NCBI GenBank assembly: GCA_023663185.1
Contig: JAMPHY010000009.1
Location: 63,751-127,750 of the forward strand
Source of the DNA: Clostridiales bacterium
GTDB lineage: Bacteria > Bacillota > Clostridia > Lachnospirales > Lachnospiraceae
Direction of reading: 5' to 3'
Length of the DNA stretch: 64,000 nucleotides
This document shows, piece by piece, positions 1-8,465 of the stretch. The notes under the pieces were generated by a model. That model ran no database searches and was not told where the DNA came from. It was given only the letters and a program-made list of their open reading frames with translations. The first letter of the stretch is position 1; the number at the start of each line of letters is the position of its first letter. Both the position numbers and the translations under genes were made by a program.

Positions 1-93
1 ATTTACCCCTTTACAAATAGCAGTAAAATCCGAAATAATATATATAAGAATGAATCTGTAAAAATGTTTCGACACGGACGTCGATAGAACATG

Positions 94-123
94 CAGCAAG
101 AAAGTAACAGATATACTTTCTGC
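94..123 (+). other. 5' leader hairpin upstream of the FliD-like gene
   Basis: Arms AGAAAGTA at 99-106 and TACTTTCT at 114-121 pair perfectly. They extend by GC pairs with one bulge, around a 7-nt loop. The hairpin ends about 12 nt before the AAAGGAG ribosome binding site, so it lies in the probable 5' leader. No poly-T follows, so it is not an intrinsic terminator. Its function is unknown. Confidence 0.35.
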
Positions 124-149
124 CTAAACAAATCAAAGGAGTGATAATT

Positions 150-1379
150 ATGGGAGTAAGTCTTTCAGGCTTAAATTCAGGTGTTGGCGATGTTTATTCC
201 AGCTTGTTAAGTTCAGGCGGCACATCTTCTTCAAGCGGCTTTGATGGCTCAAGCCTTTTGAGCGACTATGCCTCTATCAAGAACGGCAGTTATGGTAAAA
301 TGATGAAAGCATACTATGCAAAGCAAAAAGCTTTAGACGAAGATGAGTCCTCTGTTTCCGAAGCAAAGAAGTCAAGGGAAACAAAAGATGCTGCGTCGGC
401 AAGCTCAGCAAGAAAATTCTACGAAACTGCCTCTAAAATGAGCAGTCTTGATTACAGTGAGGGCAATATTGATAAGTTATATGACGAGGTATCCGCTTTT
501 GTTAAGGATTACAATTCTTTAATAACCACAGCTTCTAAGAGCAAAAATTCTGTCGTTCAGGCACAGGCTGACGCGCTGAATGATTATACTTATCAGAACT
601 ACAAATTATTTGCCAAAATCGGAATTACAATGAATTCCGACCGTACGTTATCTATTGATGAAGATACATTTAAGAAAGTAAATGAAAAAACCGGAGCTAC
701 AAATGTTCCCACTATTACTACTTTATTTAAAGGTAATAATTCATTTGCAAGCAGGGCGGCGGACAGAGCAAGCAAAATCTATCGCGTTGCCGGAGACGGT
801 GAAGCAGTTACTTCTTCCAAAGCAAAATACGCCGGCTCTACAGGAAGCGCTTCTTCAAGCAGCAAGACCGCTTCCGAAAAAGAAGCTTCTAAAACTGTTA
901 AGGATTCATCATCGGCAGAGTTAGCGGAAGCGCTTTATAAATCCGTTGATAAACTTGGCGCAATGGAAATCACTAACGAGAATAAGGATAAAGTGTACGA
1001 CGCATTTTCCGCTGTTATTAAAGATTATAACTCTTTGGTAGAGAAATCTTCCAAGAGTGAAAACTCTAACGTTACTAACCAGACAAATTACTTAAAGAAC
1101 CTTGTAAGCGGCAATAAGAGCGCCTTCTCCAGAATGGGCGTTACGGTTAATTCCGATAAGACCTTGTCTATTGACGAGAAGACTTTCAAAGAATCTGATA
1201 TGAGCAATGTGAAAAATCTGTTTAACGGAGCATATTCTTTTGCTGAGAAGATGAAAGACAGAGTCAATCAGATTCACCGTTATGCTACGCAGGGAGAAGC
1301 CCTTAATAACAAGACTTATACAAGTCAGGGCGGTTATACTTCCTTAGATACTGATTCAATAATAAATTCTATCGTATAG
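150..1379 (+). CDS. FliD-like flagellar-associated protein with duplicated FliD C-terminal segment
   Basis: This 409-residue protein is rich in Ser, Lys and Asp and contains no Cys. The ATG at 150 is chosen because AAAGGAG (135-141) lies 8 nt upstream; an in-frame GTG at 141 falls on that site. Two segments of about 70 residues (roughly 105-175 and 280-345) match each other. Each has a VKDYNSL or IKDYNSL helix, then a GITMNSDRTLSID or GVTVNSDKTLSID turn. That pattern resembles the end of the FliD filament cap protein, where a coiled helix meets the IGI...LTID motif. No signal peptide is seen, as expected for a substrate of flagellar export. It is too short and too repetitive to be a standard FliD. 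It could be a secreted or cytoplasmic FliD relative. No other flagellar gene is in view. Confidence 0.6.
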   Translation: MGVSLSGLNSGVGDVYSSLLSSGGTSSSSGFDGSSLLSDYASIKNGSYGKMMKAYYAKQKALDEDESSVSEAKKSRETKDAASASSARKFYETASKMSSLDYSEGNIDKLYDEVSAFVKDYNSLITTASKSKNSVVQAQADALNDYTYQNYKLFAKIGITMNSDRTLSIDEDTFKKVNEKTGATNVPTITTLFKGNNSFASRAADRASKIYRVAGDGEAVTSSKAKYAGSTGSASSSSKTASEKEASKTVKDSSSAELAEALYKSVDKLGAMEITNENKDKVYDAFSAVIKDYNSLVEKSSKSENSNVTNQTNYLKNLVSGNKSAFSRMGVTVNSDKTLSIDEKTFKESDMSNVKNLFNGAYSFAEKMKDRVNQIHRYATQGEALNNKTYTSQGGYTSLDTDSIINSIV

Positions 1380-1433
1380 GAATAAAGCTCTGATACACAT
1401 AGTTCAAAGAATATTTTGACATATCTGTCATAT

Positions 1434-1468
1434 AAAAACTCTCGCAGGCAAACCTGCGAGAGTTTTTT
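1434..1468. terminator. bidirectional intrinsic terminator between convergent genes
   Basis: A 10-bp GC-rich stem, CTCTCGCAGG (1439-1448) with CCTGCGAGAG (1453-1462), has a 4-nt loop. It is flanked by A5 on the left and T6 on the right, so it can end transcripts from both sides: the FliD-like gene (+) and the isomerase operon (-). Confidence 0.9.
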
Positions 1469-1496
1469 ATGTCATAATGCTATTCTCAAACTTCTT

Positions 1497-2981
1497 TTAT
1501 GCAAACGGATTTTCCGTAGGATACGGAAGGTTCTTAGGCTGATTGTATCCGATTTCGCTCACATCTACGCCGATGTATTTGAATACTTCATAGAGCGCTT
1601 TTCCATAGTGACCGAAAGCAACTGCGCCATGATGAGGATAATTTTTCTCAATCAATACATGACGGTAAAATCTTCCCATCTCTGGAATTGCGAATACGCC
1701 GATACCACCGAATGACCTTGTTGCAACCGGAAGCACCTCGCCCTGCGCTACATATGCCCGTAAAATATTATCGGCTGTGCTTTGCAGGCGGTAGAATGTG
1801 ATATCGCCGGGAACGATATCGCCTTCCAAAGTACCCTGAGTAACTTCTTCAGGAAGGCTTCTTGCCATTATCATTTGGTATTCCATGCTGCACTTGGAAA
1901 GTTTCTTAGAGCAGGTATTTCCACAGTGGAAGCCCATAAATGTATCGGTATACTTATAGTTAAATTTGTTCTCAATAGATTCCTTATACATATCCTTCGG
2001 TACGGAATTGTTAATATCAAGCAATGTAACGATATCATCGCTTACAGCTTCACCTATAAACTCACTCAGGCAGCCATAGATATCAACTTCACAAGATACC
2101 GGAATGCCTCTTCCTGTAAGGCGGCTGTTGACATAGCAGGGAACGAAGCCGAACTGTGTCTGGAATGCCGGCCAGCATTTTCCCGCGATTGCCACATACT
2201 CTCTGTAACCTTTATGCTCTTCTATCCAATCAAGCAGCGTCAGTTCGTACTGTGCCAATTTAGGAAGAATTTCAGGCTTATTGTTGCCGCTTCCGAGTTC
2301 TGCTTCCATATCCTTTACAATATCAGGAATACGGGAATCACCATCATGTTTATTAAATGCTTCAAACAAATCCAGCTCTGAATTTTCCTCAATCTCAACG
2401 CCCAGATTGTAAAGCTGCTTAATAGGAGCGTTACATGCAAGGAAATTAAGCGGACGAGGACCGAAAGAAATAATCTTTAAGCTTGACAGTCCTACTATAG
2501 CGCGTGCAATCGGGATAAATTCATGAATCATATCCGCACAATCCTGCGCATCGCCTACCGGATATTCCGGAATATATGCTTTTACATTACGCAGTTTCAG
2601 GTTATAGCTCGCATTCAGCATACCGCAGTACGCATCTCCACGTCCCTGAATTAAATCGTTCTGAGATTCTTCTGCCGCTGCTACAAACATCTTAGGTCCT
2701 TCAAAATGTTTAGCAAGCAAAGTTTCTGAAATTTCAGGACCGAAGTTTCCAAGATATACGCAAAGCGCATTACACCCGTTATCTTTTACGTCCTTTAAAG
2801 CATTTACCATATCGATTTCGCTTTCAATAATGCACACAGGACATTCATAGATGTCTGAAGCGTCATATGCCTTTTTATAGGCTTCAACAAGCGCTTTTCT
2901 TCTGTTTACCGCCAATGACGCAGGAAAGCAATCACGGCTTACTGCAACAATACCGATTTTTACTTTGGGTAAATTATTCAT
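1497..2981 (-). CDS. L-fucose/L-arabinose isomerase-family protein
   Basis: This 494-residue cytoplasmic enzyme resembles the FucI/AraA isomerase superfamily. It has an N-terminal Rossmann-like part (KIGIVAVSRDCFPASLA) and a C-terminal sugar-isomerase part with conserved acidic and His positions (MGFHCGNTC, PGDITFYRLQ, HHGAVAFGHYGKAL). These enzymes interconvert aldoses and ketoses at a divalent metal. The start has AAAGGAGG just upstream. It is the last gene of a xylulokinase-DUF4867-isomerase operon, with about 40 nt to the DUF4867 gene. The kinase suggests that the ketose product is phosphorylated at once. The substrate (fucose, D-arabinose or another pentose or deoxyhexose) cannot be read from the sequence. 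Family call is solid; specificity is open. Confidence 0.75.
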   Translation of the reverse strand: MNNLPKVKIGIVAVSRDCFPASLAVNRRKALVEAYKKAYDASDIYECPVCIIESEIDMVNALKDVKDNGCNALCVYLGNFGPEISETLLAKHFEGPKMFVAAAEESQNDLIQGRGDAYCGMLNASYNLKLRNVKAYIPEYPVGDAQDCADMIHEFIPIARAIVGLSSLKIISFGPRPLNFLACNAPIKQLYNLGVEIEENSELDLFEAFNKHDGDSRIPDIVKDMEAELGSGNNKPEILPKLAQYELTLLDWIEEHKGYREYVAIAGKCWPAFQTQFGFVPCYVNSRLTGRGIPVSCEVDIYGCLSEFIGEAVSDDIVTLLDINNSVPKDMYKESIENKFNYKYTDTFMGFHCGNTCSKKLSKCSMEYQMIMARSLPEEVTQGTLEGDIVPGDITFYRLQSTADNILRAYVAQGEVLPVATRSFGGIGVFAIPEMGRFYRHVLIEKNYPHHGAVAFGHYGKALYEVFKYIGVDVSEIGYNQPKNLPYPTENPFA

Positions 2982-3021
2982 TATTTTTATATCCTCCTTT
3001 AACCGGGGCTACCGGTAATAA

Positions 3022-3645
3022 CTATTCTCTGATATCCGGGTTCTTTCCTATAAGTCCGATATGGGCGCCTTCGTCCAGACCGCCCTGCTCATGACCGATA
3101 AGCCACTTATTCTGTGCTGTAATAAGCGCATCTTCCCAACCTTCATGTTGCTCATTCAAAGGATAATTTGTGCCTGCCGGCAAAACAATCCCCACCTTAA
3201 ACCCTTCTTCACCTACGCTGCAGGGTGCATAGTGAAGCGTCGTCGCATAAATTTCAACCGCAGTTCCCGCAGGTACTAAAAACGCCTCCACTAACGAGGT
3301 ATCATATGTAAAATCATCAGTAATATCCTGCTGCAAACCAAGAATCAGAATAGCGTCGGTCGCCGCAACGTTAATTTCTGAGCTTCTATGATACTCTACC
3401 GCATTCAGCTTATAATTGTGCCCATTGCAATAGCCTATCTGAATGGGAAGCTCTCCATATGTCTTCTTCCGCAATTCCTGCGCACATTTAGTTCTCTCAA
3501 GCTCACCAATTGAAGGTTCATATTCAACTCCCTTAGGCAGTGGAGTCTTATTTTTAATTACTTCAATTAAATCGCTGAAATCGATGCCTTGTACTACCCT
3601 TCCATATTTTCTAAATGCGGAATCAGTAATTTTCTTAATTTCCAT
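3022..3645 (-). CDS. DUF4867 family protein, cupin-like
   Basis: About 207 residues, soluble and without a signal peptide. I recognise it as a DUF4867-type protein, a family that tends to sit beside sugar kinases and isomerases. The middle has cupin-like features: NAVEYHRSSEINVAATD, then VPAGTAVEIYATTLHYAPC, with His and Glu residues that could bind metal. Function is unproven; a sugar epimerase or mutarotase-like role in this operon would fit. Two starts are possible: ATG at 3654, only 2 nt after AAGGGGG, or ATG at 3645, 11 nt after it. The second is chosen with doubt. It sits between the xylulokinase and isomerase genes and is probably co-transcribed with both. Confidence 0.65.
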   Translation of the reverse strand: MEIKKITDSAFRKYGRVVQGIDFSDLIEVIKNKTPLPKGVEYEPSIGELERTKCAQELRKKTYGELPIQIGYCNGHNYKLNAVEYHRSSEINVAATDAILILGLQQDITDDFTYDTSLVEAFLVPAGTAVEIYATTLHYAPCSVGEEGFKVGIVLPAGTNYPLNEQHEGWEDALITAQNKWLIGHEQGGLDEGAHIGLIGKNPDIRE

Positions 3646-3666
3646 GCCTTGCATAACCCCCTTATT

Positions 3667-5136
3667 TTATTGAATTTTGTCAAAAAGTGCCTTACATGCA
3701 GGATAAATTTCTTTAAACTGCTGATAACGCGCTTCATATTTCTCAACCAGCTCAGGCTCAGGCTCCACTGTATCGATAACCTTTACAATCTTGTCAGCCG
3801 CAGCTTCCACGTTTGCATATTCGCCGCATGCAACCGCCGCTAACATCGCCCCGCCCATTGCAGGTCCTTCTTCGCTCTCGATTATATCCACTTTCAGATT
3901 GAGCACATTGGCGATTATCTTTTTCCAAAGCGGGCTCTTTGCTCCACCGCCACAGATTTTCGTCCTGTCTATTTTAATTCCAAGCGACTTAGCCACCTCA
4001 AATGAATCTCTAAGCGCAAAGGCAACGCCTTCTAAAACTGCCTGAGTCATATCGGCTCTTGTGGTGTCCATTGTCATGCCGATAAATGTCCCTCTCGCAT
4101 TAGGATTATTATGCGGTGAACGCTCTCCCATAAGATATGGCAGGAAATAGACATGATTTTCTCCCAGTGCGGTAATTTTCTTCTGCTCTGCGCCGTAATC
4201 GGTAGTTCCTATAATCTCGTCCAGCCACCATTTATTGCAGGAAGCTGCGCTAAGCATACAGCCCATCAAATGATAATGTCCGTCCGCATGAGCAAACGCA
4301 TGAAGTGCATTATACTTGTCTACTCCGAATTTATTGGAAGATATAAAAATAGTTCCGCTGGTTCCCAGCGAAATATTACACATACCGTCGCCAACCGTAC
4401 CGGTTCCTACTGCTGCCGCCGCGTTGTCGCCTGCGCCCGCCGCCACTTTGACGTTTGCCGAAATTCCCAGCTCTTTTGCTATATCGGGAAGCACGCAGCC
4501 CACTGTTTCGTAGCTCTCATAAATTTTAGCAAGCTGGCTCTCATTGACGCCGCAGATTTCACACATCTCTTTAGACCAGCAGCGGTTTTTTACATCAAAA
4601 ATCAGCATACCCGAAGCATCGGATACGTCCGTACAATGAACCCCCGTAAGTTTGTATGCTATGTAATCCTTAGGCAGCATTATCTTCTTAATTCTGGCAA
4701 AATTTTCCGGTTCTTTATTCTTAACCCAGAGTATTTTAGGCGCCGTAAAACCGGTAAAAGAAATATTGGCAGTATATTCAGACAGCTTTTCTTTACCTAT
4801 AACATTATTCAGATAATCACATTCCTCGTAAGTCCTTCCGTCATTCCATAATATAGCGGGCCTGATAACCTCGTCGTTATCGTCAAGAATAACAAGACCG
4901 TGCATCTGACCACCGAAACTAATGCCGGCAACCTGACTCTTATCACAATCCTTCAAAAGCTCTTTTATCCCCAGAATAGTCTGTTCATACCAGTCCTCCG
5001 GTTTTTGCTCAGACCAGCCCGGCTGCGGAAAATATAACGGATATTCTTTCGATACAATATTCTCTATTCCGCCGTCGCCGTTCATCAAAAGCAGCTTAAC
5101 TGCTGATGTCCCCAAATCAATACCTATATATAGCAT
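3667..5136 (-). CDS. xylB: xylulokinase (FGGY carbohydrate kinase)
   Basis: This 489-residue FGGY kinase has a normal length for the family. The N-terminal phosphate-binding motif IGIDLGTSAVK starts at residue 4. The substrate-pocket region reads GISFGGQMHGLVILD, ILWNDGRT follows, and the C-terminal lobe has GGGAKSPLWKKIIANVL. All are typical of XylB, which phosphorylates D-xylulose with ATP for entry to the pentose phosphate pathway. It is the first gene of the operon, has an AAAGGAGG ribosome binding site and lies behind a consensus promoter at 5196-5224. Because the next genes are an isomerase-like enzyme and a DUF4867 protein rather than XylA, the true ketose may not be xylulose. Confidence 0.85.
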   Translation of the reverse strand: MLYIGIDLGTSAVKLLLMNGDGGIENIVSKEYPLYFPQPGWSEQKPEDWYEQTILGIKELLKDCDKSQVAGISFGGQMHGLVILDDNDEVIRPAILWNDGRTYEECDYLNNVIGKEKLSEYTANISFTGFTAPKILWVKNKEPENFARIKKIMLPKDYIAYKLTGVHCTDVSDASGMLIFDVKNRCWSKEMCEICGVNESQLAKIYESYETVGCVLPDIAKELGISANVKVAAGAGDNAAAAVGTGTVGDGMCNISLGTSGTIFISSNKFGVDKYNALHAFAHADGHYHLMGCMLSAASCNKWWLDEIIGTTDYGAEQKKITALGENHVYFLPYLMGERSPHNNPNARGTFIGMTMDTTRADMTQAVLEGVAFALRDSFEVAKSLGIKIDRTKICGGGAKSPLWKKIIANVLNLKVDIIESEEGPAMGGAMLAAVACGEYANVEAAADKIVKVIDTVEPEPELVEKYEARYQQFKEIYPACKALFDKIQ

Positions 5137-5195
5137 TACAAACCTCCTTTTATTGTTAATTCGGGTAAAAATTTTTCAATAATACCCATATATTA

Positions 5196-5224
5196 ATATT
5201 ACTAATTGAGGAGAAAGCTGTCAA
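5196..5224 (-). promoter_or_regulatory. housekeeping promoter of the xylB operon
   Basis: On the minus strand, TTGACA (5219-5224) and TAATAT (5196-5201) are separated by 17 nt, close to the ideal sigma-A pattern. The xylB start lies about 60 nt downstream. Confidence 0.75.
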
Positions 5225-5232
5225 CCTAAATC

Positions 5233-5261
5233 TATACAAACTCTCGCGGTTATGATATAAT
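5233..5261 (+). promoter_or_regulatory. promoter of carbamate kinase gene
   Basis: TATACA (5233-5238) and a perfect TATAAT (5256-5261) are separated by 17 nt, about 40 nt before the arcC start. The -10 box lies in the loop of a small inverted repeat, GCGGTTAT/ATAACCGC, at 5247-5267. That repeat could be an operator. Confidence 0.65.
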
Positions 5262-5300
5262 AACCGCAAGGAAAAATCAAGCAAAAAGAAGGGCAACAAT

Positions 5301-6236
5301 ATGAGCAAAAAGAAAGTAGTCGTGTCTCTTGGACATGAAGCATTAGGTTATACTACATTAGAACAGTGGGACGCTGTCAAGAAAACCGCCAAAGCGCTTG
5401 CAGATTTAGTGGAGTCTGATTACCAGCTCACCATTACGCACAGTAACGGTCCACAGGTCAGTATGATTCATAAGGCAATGACCGAGCTTCGCCGTGTCTA
5501 TATCGATTATACGCCCGCACCGATGTGCGTCTGTTCGGCTATGAGTCAGGGCTATGTGGGGTATGATATCCAAAGCGCGCTGCGCACAGAGCTGCTTAGC
5601 CGCGGCATTTCCAAAACCGTCAGCACAATCCTTACTCAAGTCACGGTAGACCCTTATGACGAGGCGTTCTATGAACCGACTAAGGTTATCGGCAGATATA
5701 TGTCCAAAGAAGACGCTGAAATAGAAGTGAAAAAAGGTAATTATGTACAGGAAGAAACCGGCAAAGGCTTCCGCCGTATAGTTGCGGCTCCAAAACCGAT
5801 AGATATTGTAGAAATTGACGCTATCCGCACTCTTGCTGATGCAGGTCAGGTGGTAATTGCCTGCGGTGGCGGCGGTATACCCGTTATTGAACAGAACCAT
5901 GTTTTAAAAGGCGCTTCCGCCGTAATAGAAAAAGACTCGATTGCAGGAAAGCTTGCAGGCGACTTAAAAGCCGACAAACTTATTATATTGACAAGCGTAC
6001 CCTTCGTATATGAAAGCTTCGGAAAAGAAAACCAGACTCCGATAAAGAGCATGACAATATCGGAAGCTAAAGCTTATATTTCAAAAGGAGAATTTGAGCA
6101 AGGAACAATGCTTCCTAAGATTGAAGCCGCTATTTTCTACTTAAGCGTCAATAATGAAGGCAGCGTTCTTATTACCTCCCTAGATTCCGTATCGGACGCG
6201 ATTAAAGGCAAAAGCGGCACAGTCATTACTTCATAG
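5301..6236 (+). CDS. arcC: carbamate kinase
   Basis: This 311-residue amino-acid-kinase-fold enzyme is of typical ArcC length. It matches carbamate kinase along its length: NGPQVSMIHKAM for the phosphate and substrate loop, SQGYVGYDIQSAL, DPYDEAFYEPTKVIGRYMS, the glycine-rich ACGGGGIPVI, and EKDSIAGKLAGDLKADKL. The family converts carbamoyl phosphate and ADP to carbamate, ammonia and ATP. The N-terminal motif here is SLGHEALGY where classic members have ALGGNALG, so it belongs to a divergent branch. It stands alone: no arginine deiminase or ornithine carbamoyltransferase gene is adjacent. Its 3' end overlaps the 3' end of lspA on the other strand by 11 nt. Confidence 0.85.
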   Translation: MSKKKVVVSLGHEALGYTTLEQWDAVKKTAKALADLVESDYQLTITHSNGPQVSMIHKAMTELRRVYIDYTPAPMCVCSAMSQGYVGYDIQSALRTELLSRGISKTVSTILTQVTVDPYDEAFYEPTKVIGRYMSKEDAEIEVKKGNYVQEETGKGFRRIVAAPKPIDIVEIDAIRTLADAGQVVIACGGGGIPVIEQNHVLKGASAVIEKDSIAGKLAGDLKADKLIILTSVPFVYESFGKENQTPIKSMTISEAKAYISKGEFEQGTMLPKIEAAIFYLSVNNEGSVLITSLDSVSDAIKGKSGTVITS

Positions 6237-6681
6237 ATGGGCTCCCCAGCGCCATGCAGAGCGCGCCTATAATAATGCAGAAATCAGAAATATTAAAGAT
6301 TATGCTCCTTATAGCTTTATTTTTAACCGGAAAGCTCACATAATCAACAACATAGCGTCTGCATATACGGTCGTAAGTATTACTGTATGCACCGCCTAAA
6401 AGCAGGGCAAGTCCGGTTTTTAACAGCCTGCTGCCCCTAAAGCTGAAAGTTACCAGAAATACTACGGTAAGCGCAAGCGTCAAGGCAATGGAGAGAAGAG
6501 TGACAAATATACTTTTCTTCTCTCCCGCATTTAAGAAAGCCCCTTTATTATGGTGTTTTCTAAGAAGCAAAAGGCCGTTGCCGATTTTTCTTTCTTCGCC
6601 TTCCGTCACTTTCCGCTCAACCATATTTTTAATCCACATATCCGCCAAAAAAATTATCGCCGCTACACCTGCGTAAATCAT
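6226..6681 (-). CDS. lspA: lipoprotein signal peptidase (signal peptidase II)
   Basis: This 151-residue integral membrane protein has four hydrophobic segments at about 2-18, 58-80, 89-100 and 125-145. The aspartyl-protease motifs of LspA are present: NKGAFLN near residue 45, GGAYSNTYDR with D104, and VVDYVSF with D113. LspA cuts prolipoprotein signal peptides before the lipidated cysteine. Its stop codon region overlaps the end of arcC by 11 nt in antisense. It is the last gene of a minus-strand group that starts with the Csp-like subtilase; the 27-nt gap to that gene suggests co-transcription. A slightly long charged loop follows the first segment (VERKVTEGEERK). Confidence 0.85.
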   Translation of the reverse strand: MIYAGVAAIIFLADMWIKNMVERKVTEGEERKIGNGLLLLRKHHNKGAFLNAGEKKSIFVTLLSIALTLALTVVFLVTFSFRGSRLLKTGLALLLGGAYSNTYDRICRRYVVDYVSFPVKNKAIRSIIFNISDFCIIIGALCMALGSPSMK

Positions 6682-6708
6682 TTCTTACATATCCTTTCAC
6701 AGACCTTT

Positions 6709-8394
6709 TTATAACCTTGCAAGAGTCTCAAACGTCCCATTTACATTTATTTTGCCGTATCCCCATCTTCTATCCGGATACACTATGTTATTCTCCCTCA
6801 CGGCTCCCCGCACGAAATAGCTCTTTATGCCTCCGCTTCCTACAAGCGGCGCGTTTCCTTCCACTATCGCCCATTCCATAAACTGCGCGATACAGCCTGC
6901 GCCAAGCGCCGCCGCCAGACTTGAGCCCGTTCTGCTGCCAAGAGCTGTAGAAACCTGTACTCCCGGCGCCGCCAAATCGGGCTTAATCAAATTATTTCTG
7001 GCAAATCCCCTTCCGGATTCAAAGTACCAGCTTCCATTTATACCGTTATAAGCGGAAATCGTTATGACCTTTTCTGCATTGGAAGGCTCTGTCAATGTTA
7101 TCTCCGGATCCGGCTCCGAAAATTCTACCGCTCCGTCAATAAATTCCGTAATCGGAAGCCATATATTAAAATTTCCGTTTCCTCGCAGCCGTTCCTGCTC
7201 CGAAGGCTGTACGATTATACTCCACACGCCCGGCGTAGGATTTACAAAGCGGAAAAATATAAGTTCGTCTCCCGACCTTTGCTCTACCAGCAATATCCCG
7301 ACACTTATCCTCGTCCTGTCAAAAAGAAAAGATATATCACTGTCAGTTTCATTTCTAAAGTCTATGATAGAACTTATCTCTCCGCCCGGAGCCCTGATAT
7401 AAGCGACATAGGTATCTACCTTGCAGCCCCAAAGTTCCATGCAGAAGCCTCTTGTATTCTGCTCTACCCTGATTTCTACCTGTTCCGATACGGCTCCGCT
7501 ATAATGATGTTCTTTATCGCCCTCATTGCCTCCGCATACGACAACCGCCCGACTCCTTTTCGTTGCAATCTTATTAAGATATGCGCCAAGCGGTGAAGAA
7601 CCCGTATGGCTTCCCATATTCGTTCCGACGCCCAGCACGATTACTACCGGTCTGCTGAATACGACTGCCATCTGCTCAAGATATTTGACGGCTTCCATGA
7701 TATCGTTTTCCTGATATGCCGTTGCTTCATCATTTATTACATAGAAATCCCGCAGATATCTTTTTGCTTCCTTAAGTTTCACAACCGCAATATCCGCCTG
7801 TGGAGCTGCACCGCGAAATGTCAAGCCTTGGTCTAGTATACTGCCTGCCGCGGCGGAAGCCATCGCGGTTCCATGCCCGTTTTCATCTGTTGACGGTACA
7901 ATATCAAGCGGGTTGTCGCTTCTAAGCGCCAGATTAATCTCTTCCCTCGTATATTCAGTTCCGTATAAAAATCCTTCCGGCGCCTCTCCGCTTTGTATCG
8001 TCTGATCCCATATGGATATTATACGGCTGTTTCCGGCATCATCTCTGAAAACGTCCAGTTGATAGCGGATTCCCGTATCTATAAATCCTATAATAACTCC
8101 GTCTCCCTGTAAGGACAGCGGCGGATTCTGTATCCTGATGTTTCCCATTTCCACCAGATTTTCTGGCAAAAAAGTCTGCATAAGCCCATATAGTTTGGGA
8201 ATTGCCTCATAACCATACACACCGACAGAAATTGCAGGAAGCCTGTTTCTGTCTATATGGACGATTCCAAACTCATCATCTACTCTACGAAAGCAATAGT
8301 CAATGTCCAGTGTGGACAGCACTTCATCTGGCAGCGTAAAGTCCAATATAATGTCTGCATAATCATTTGAAAGAATTGCCTCTTTACAGGTCAT
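6709..8394 (-). CDS. S8 family serine peptidase, Csp-like subtilase
   Basis: This 561-residue subtilase has an intact triad: D106 in FIDTGIR, H174 in NGHGTAMAS and S492 in TGSSLAAA. There is no signal peptide. About 95 N-terminal residues look like a prodomain. A large beta-rich insertion lies between the His and Ser blocks, as in the jellyroll of Csp germination proteases. Length and layout match CspB-type proteins of Clostridia, which activate the cortex hydrolase SleC during spore germination. No SleC, CspA or CspC is in the window, so the role is inferred from the family. It could be a housekeeping intracellular protease instead. The lspA gene follows 27 nt downstream. Confidence 0.75.
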   Translation of the reverse strand: MTCKEAILSNDYADIILDFTLPDEVLSTLDIDYCFRRVDDEFGIVHIDRNRLPAISVGVYGYEAIPKLYGLMQTFLPENLVEMGNIRIQNPPLSLQGDGVIIGFIDTGIRYQLDVFRDDAGNSRIISIWDQTIQSGEAPEGFLYGTEYTREEINLALRSDNPLDIVPSTDENGHGTAMASAAAGSILDQGLTFRGAAPQADIAVVKLKEAKRYLRDFYVINDEATAYQENDIMEAVKYLEQMAVVFSRPVVIVLGVGTNMGSHTGSSPLGAYLNKIATKRSRAVVVCGGNEGDKEHHYSGAVSEQVEIRVEQNTRGFCMELWGCKVDTYVAYIRAPGGEISSIIDFRNETDSDISFLFDRTRISVGILLVEQRSGDELIFFRFVNPTPGVWSIIVQPSEQERLRGNGNFNIWLPITEFIDGAVEFSEPDPEITLTEPSNAEKVITISAYNGINGSWYFESGRGFARNNLIKPDLAAPGVQVSTALGSRTGSSLAAALGAGCIAQFMEWAIVEGNAPLVGSGGIKSYFVRGAVRENNIVYPDRRWGYGKINVNGTFETLARL

Positions 8395-8429
8395 AATTAT
8401 CTGCTCTTTACATTAACTTTACTTACCAT

Positions 8430-8459
8430 ATTATATGCCAAAGCATGAAATGTTGCGAA
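8430..8459 (-). promoter_or_regulatory. possible promoter of the Csp-like subtilase gene
   Basis: On the minus strand, TATAAT at 8430-8435 lies about 35 nt before the start codon. A weak -35 match, TTCGCA, is at 8454-8459, 18 nt away. The -10 match is perfect; the -35 match is poor. Confidence 0.35.
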
Positions 8460-8465
8460 ATTTCT

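Noticed and set aside
59-87. Sigma-D/sigma-28 type flagellar promoter (TAAA ... GTCGATAG) before the FliD-like gene
   Set aside because: The two boxes are 17 nt apart where 15 is expected and the -10 box has mismatches, so the match may be chance.
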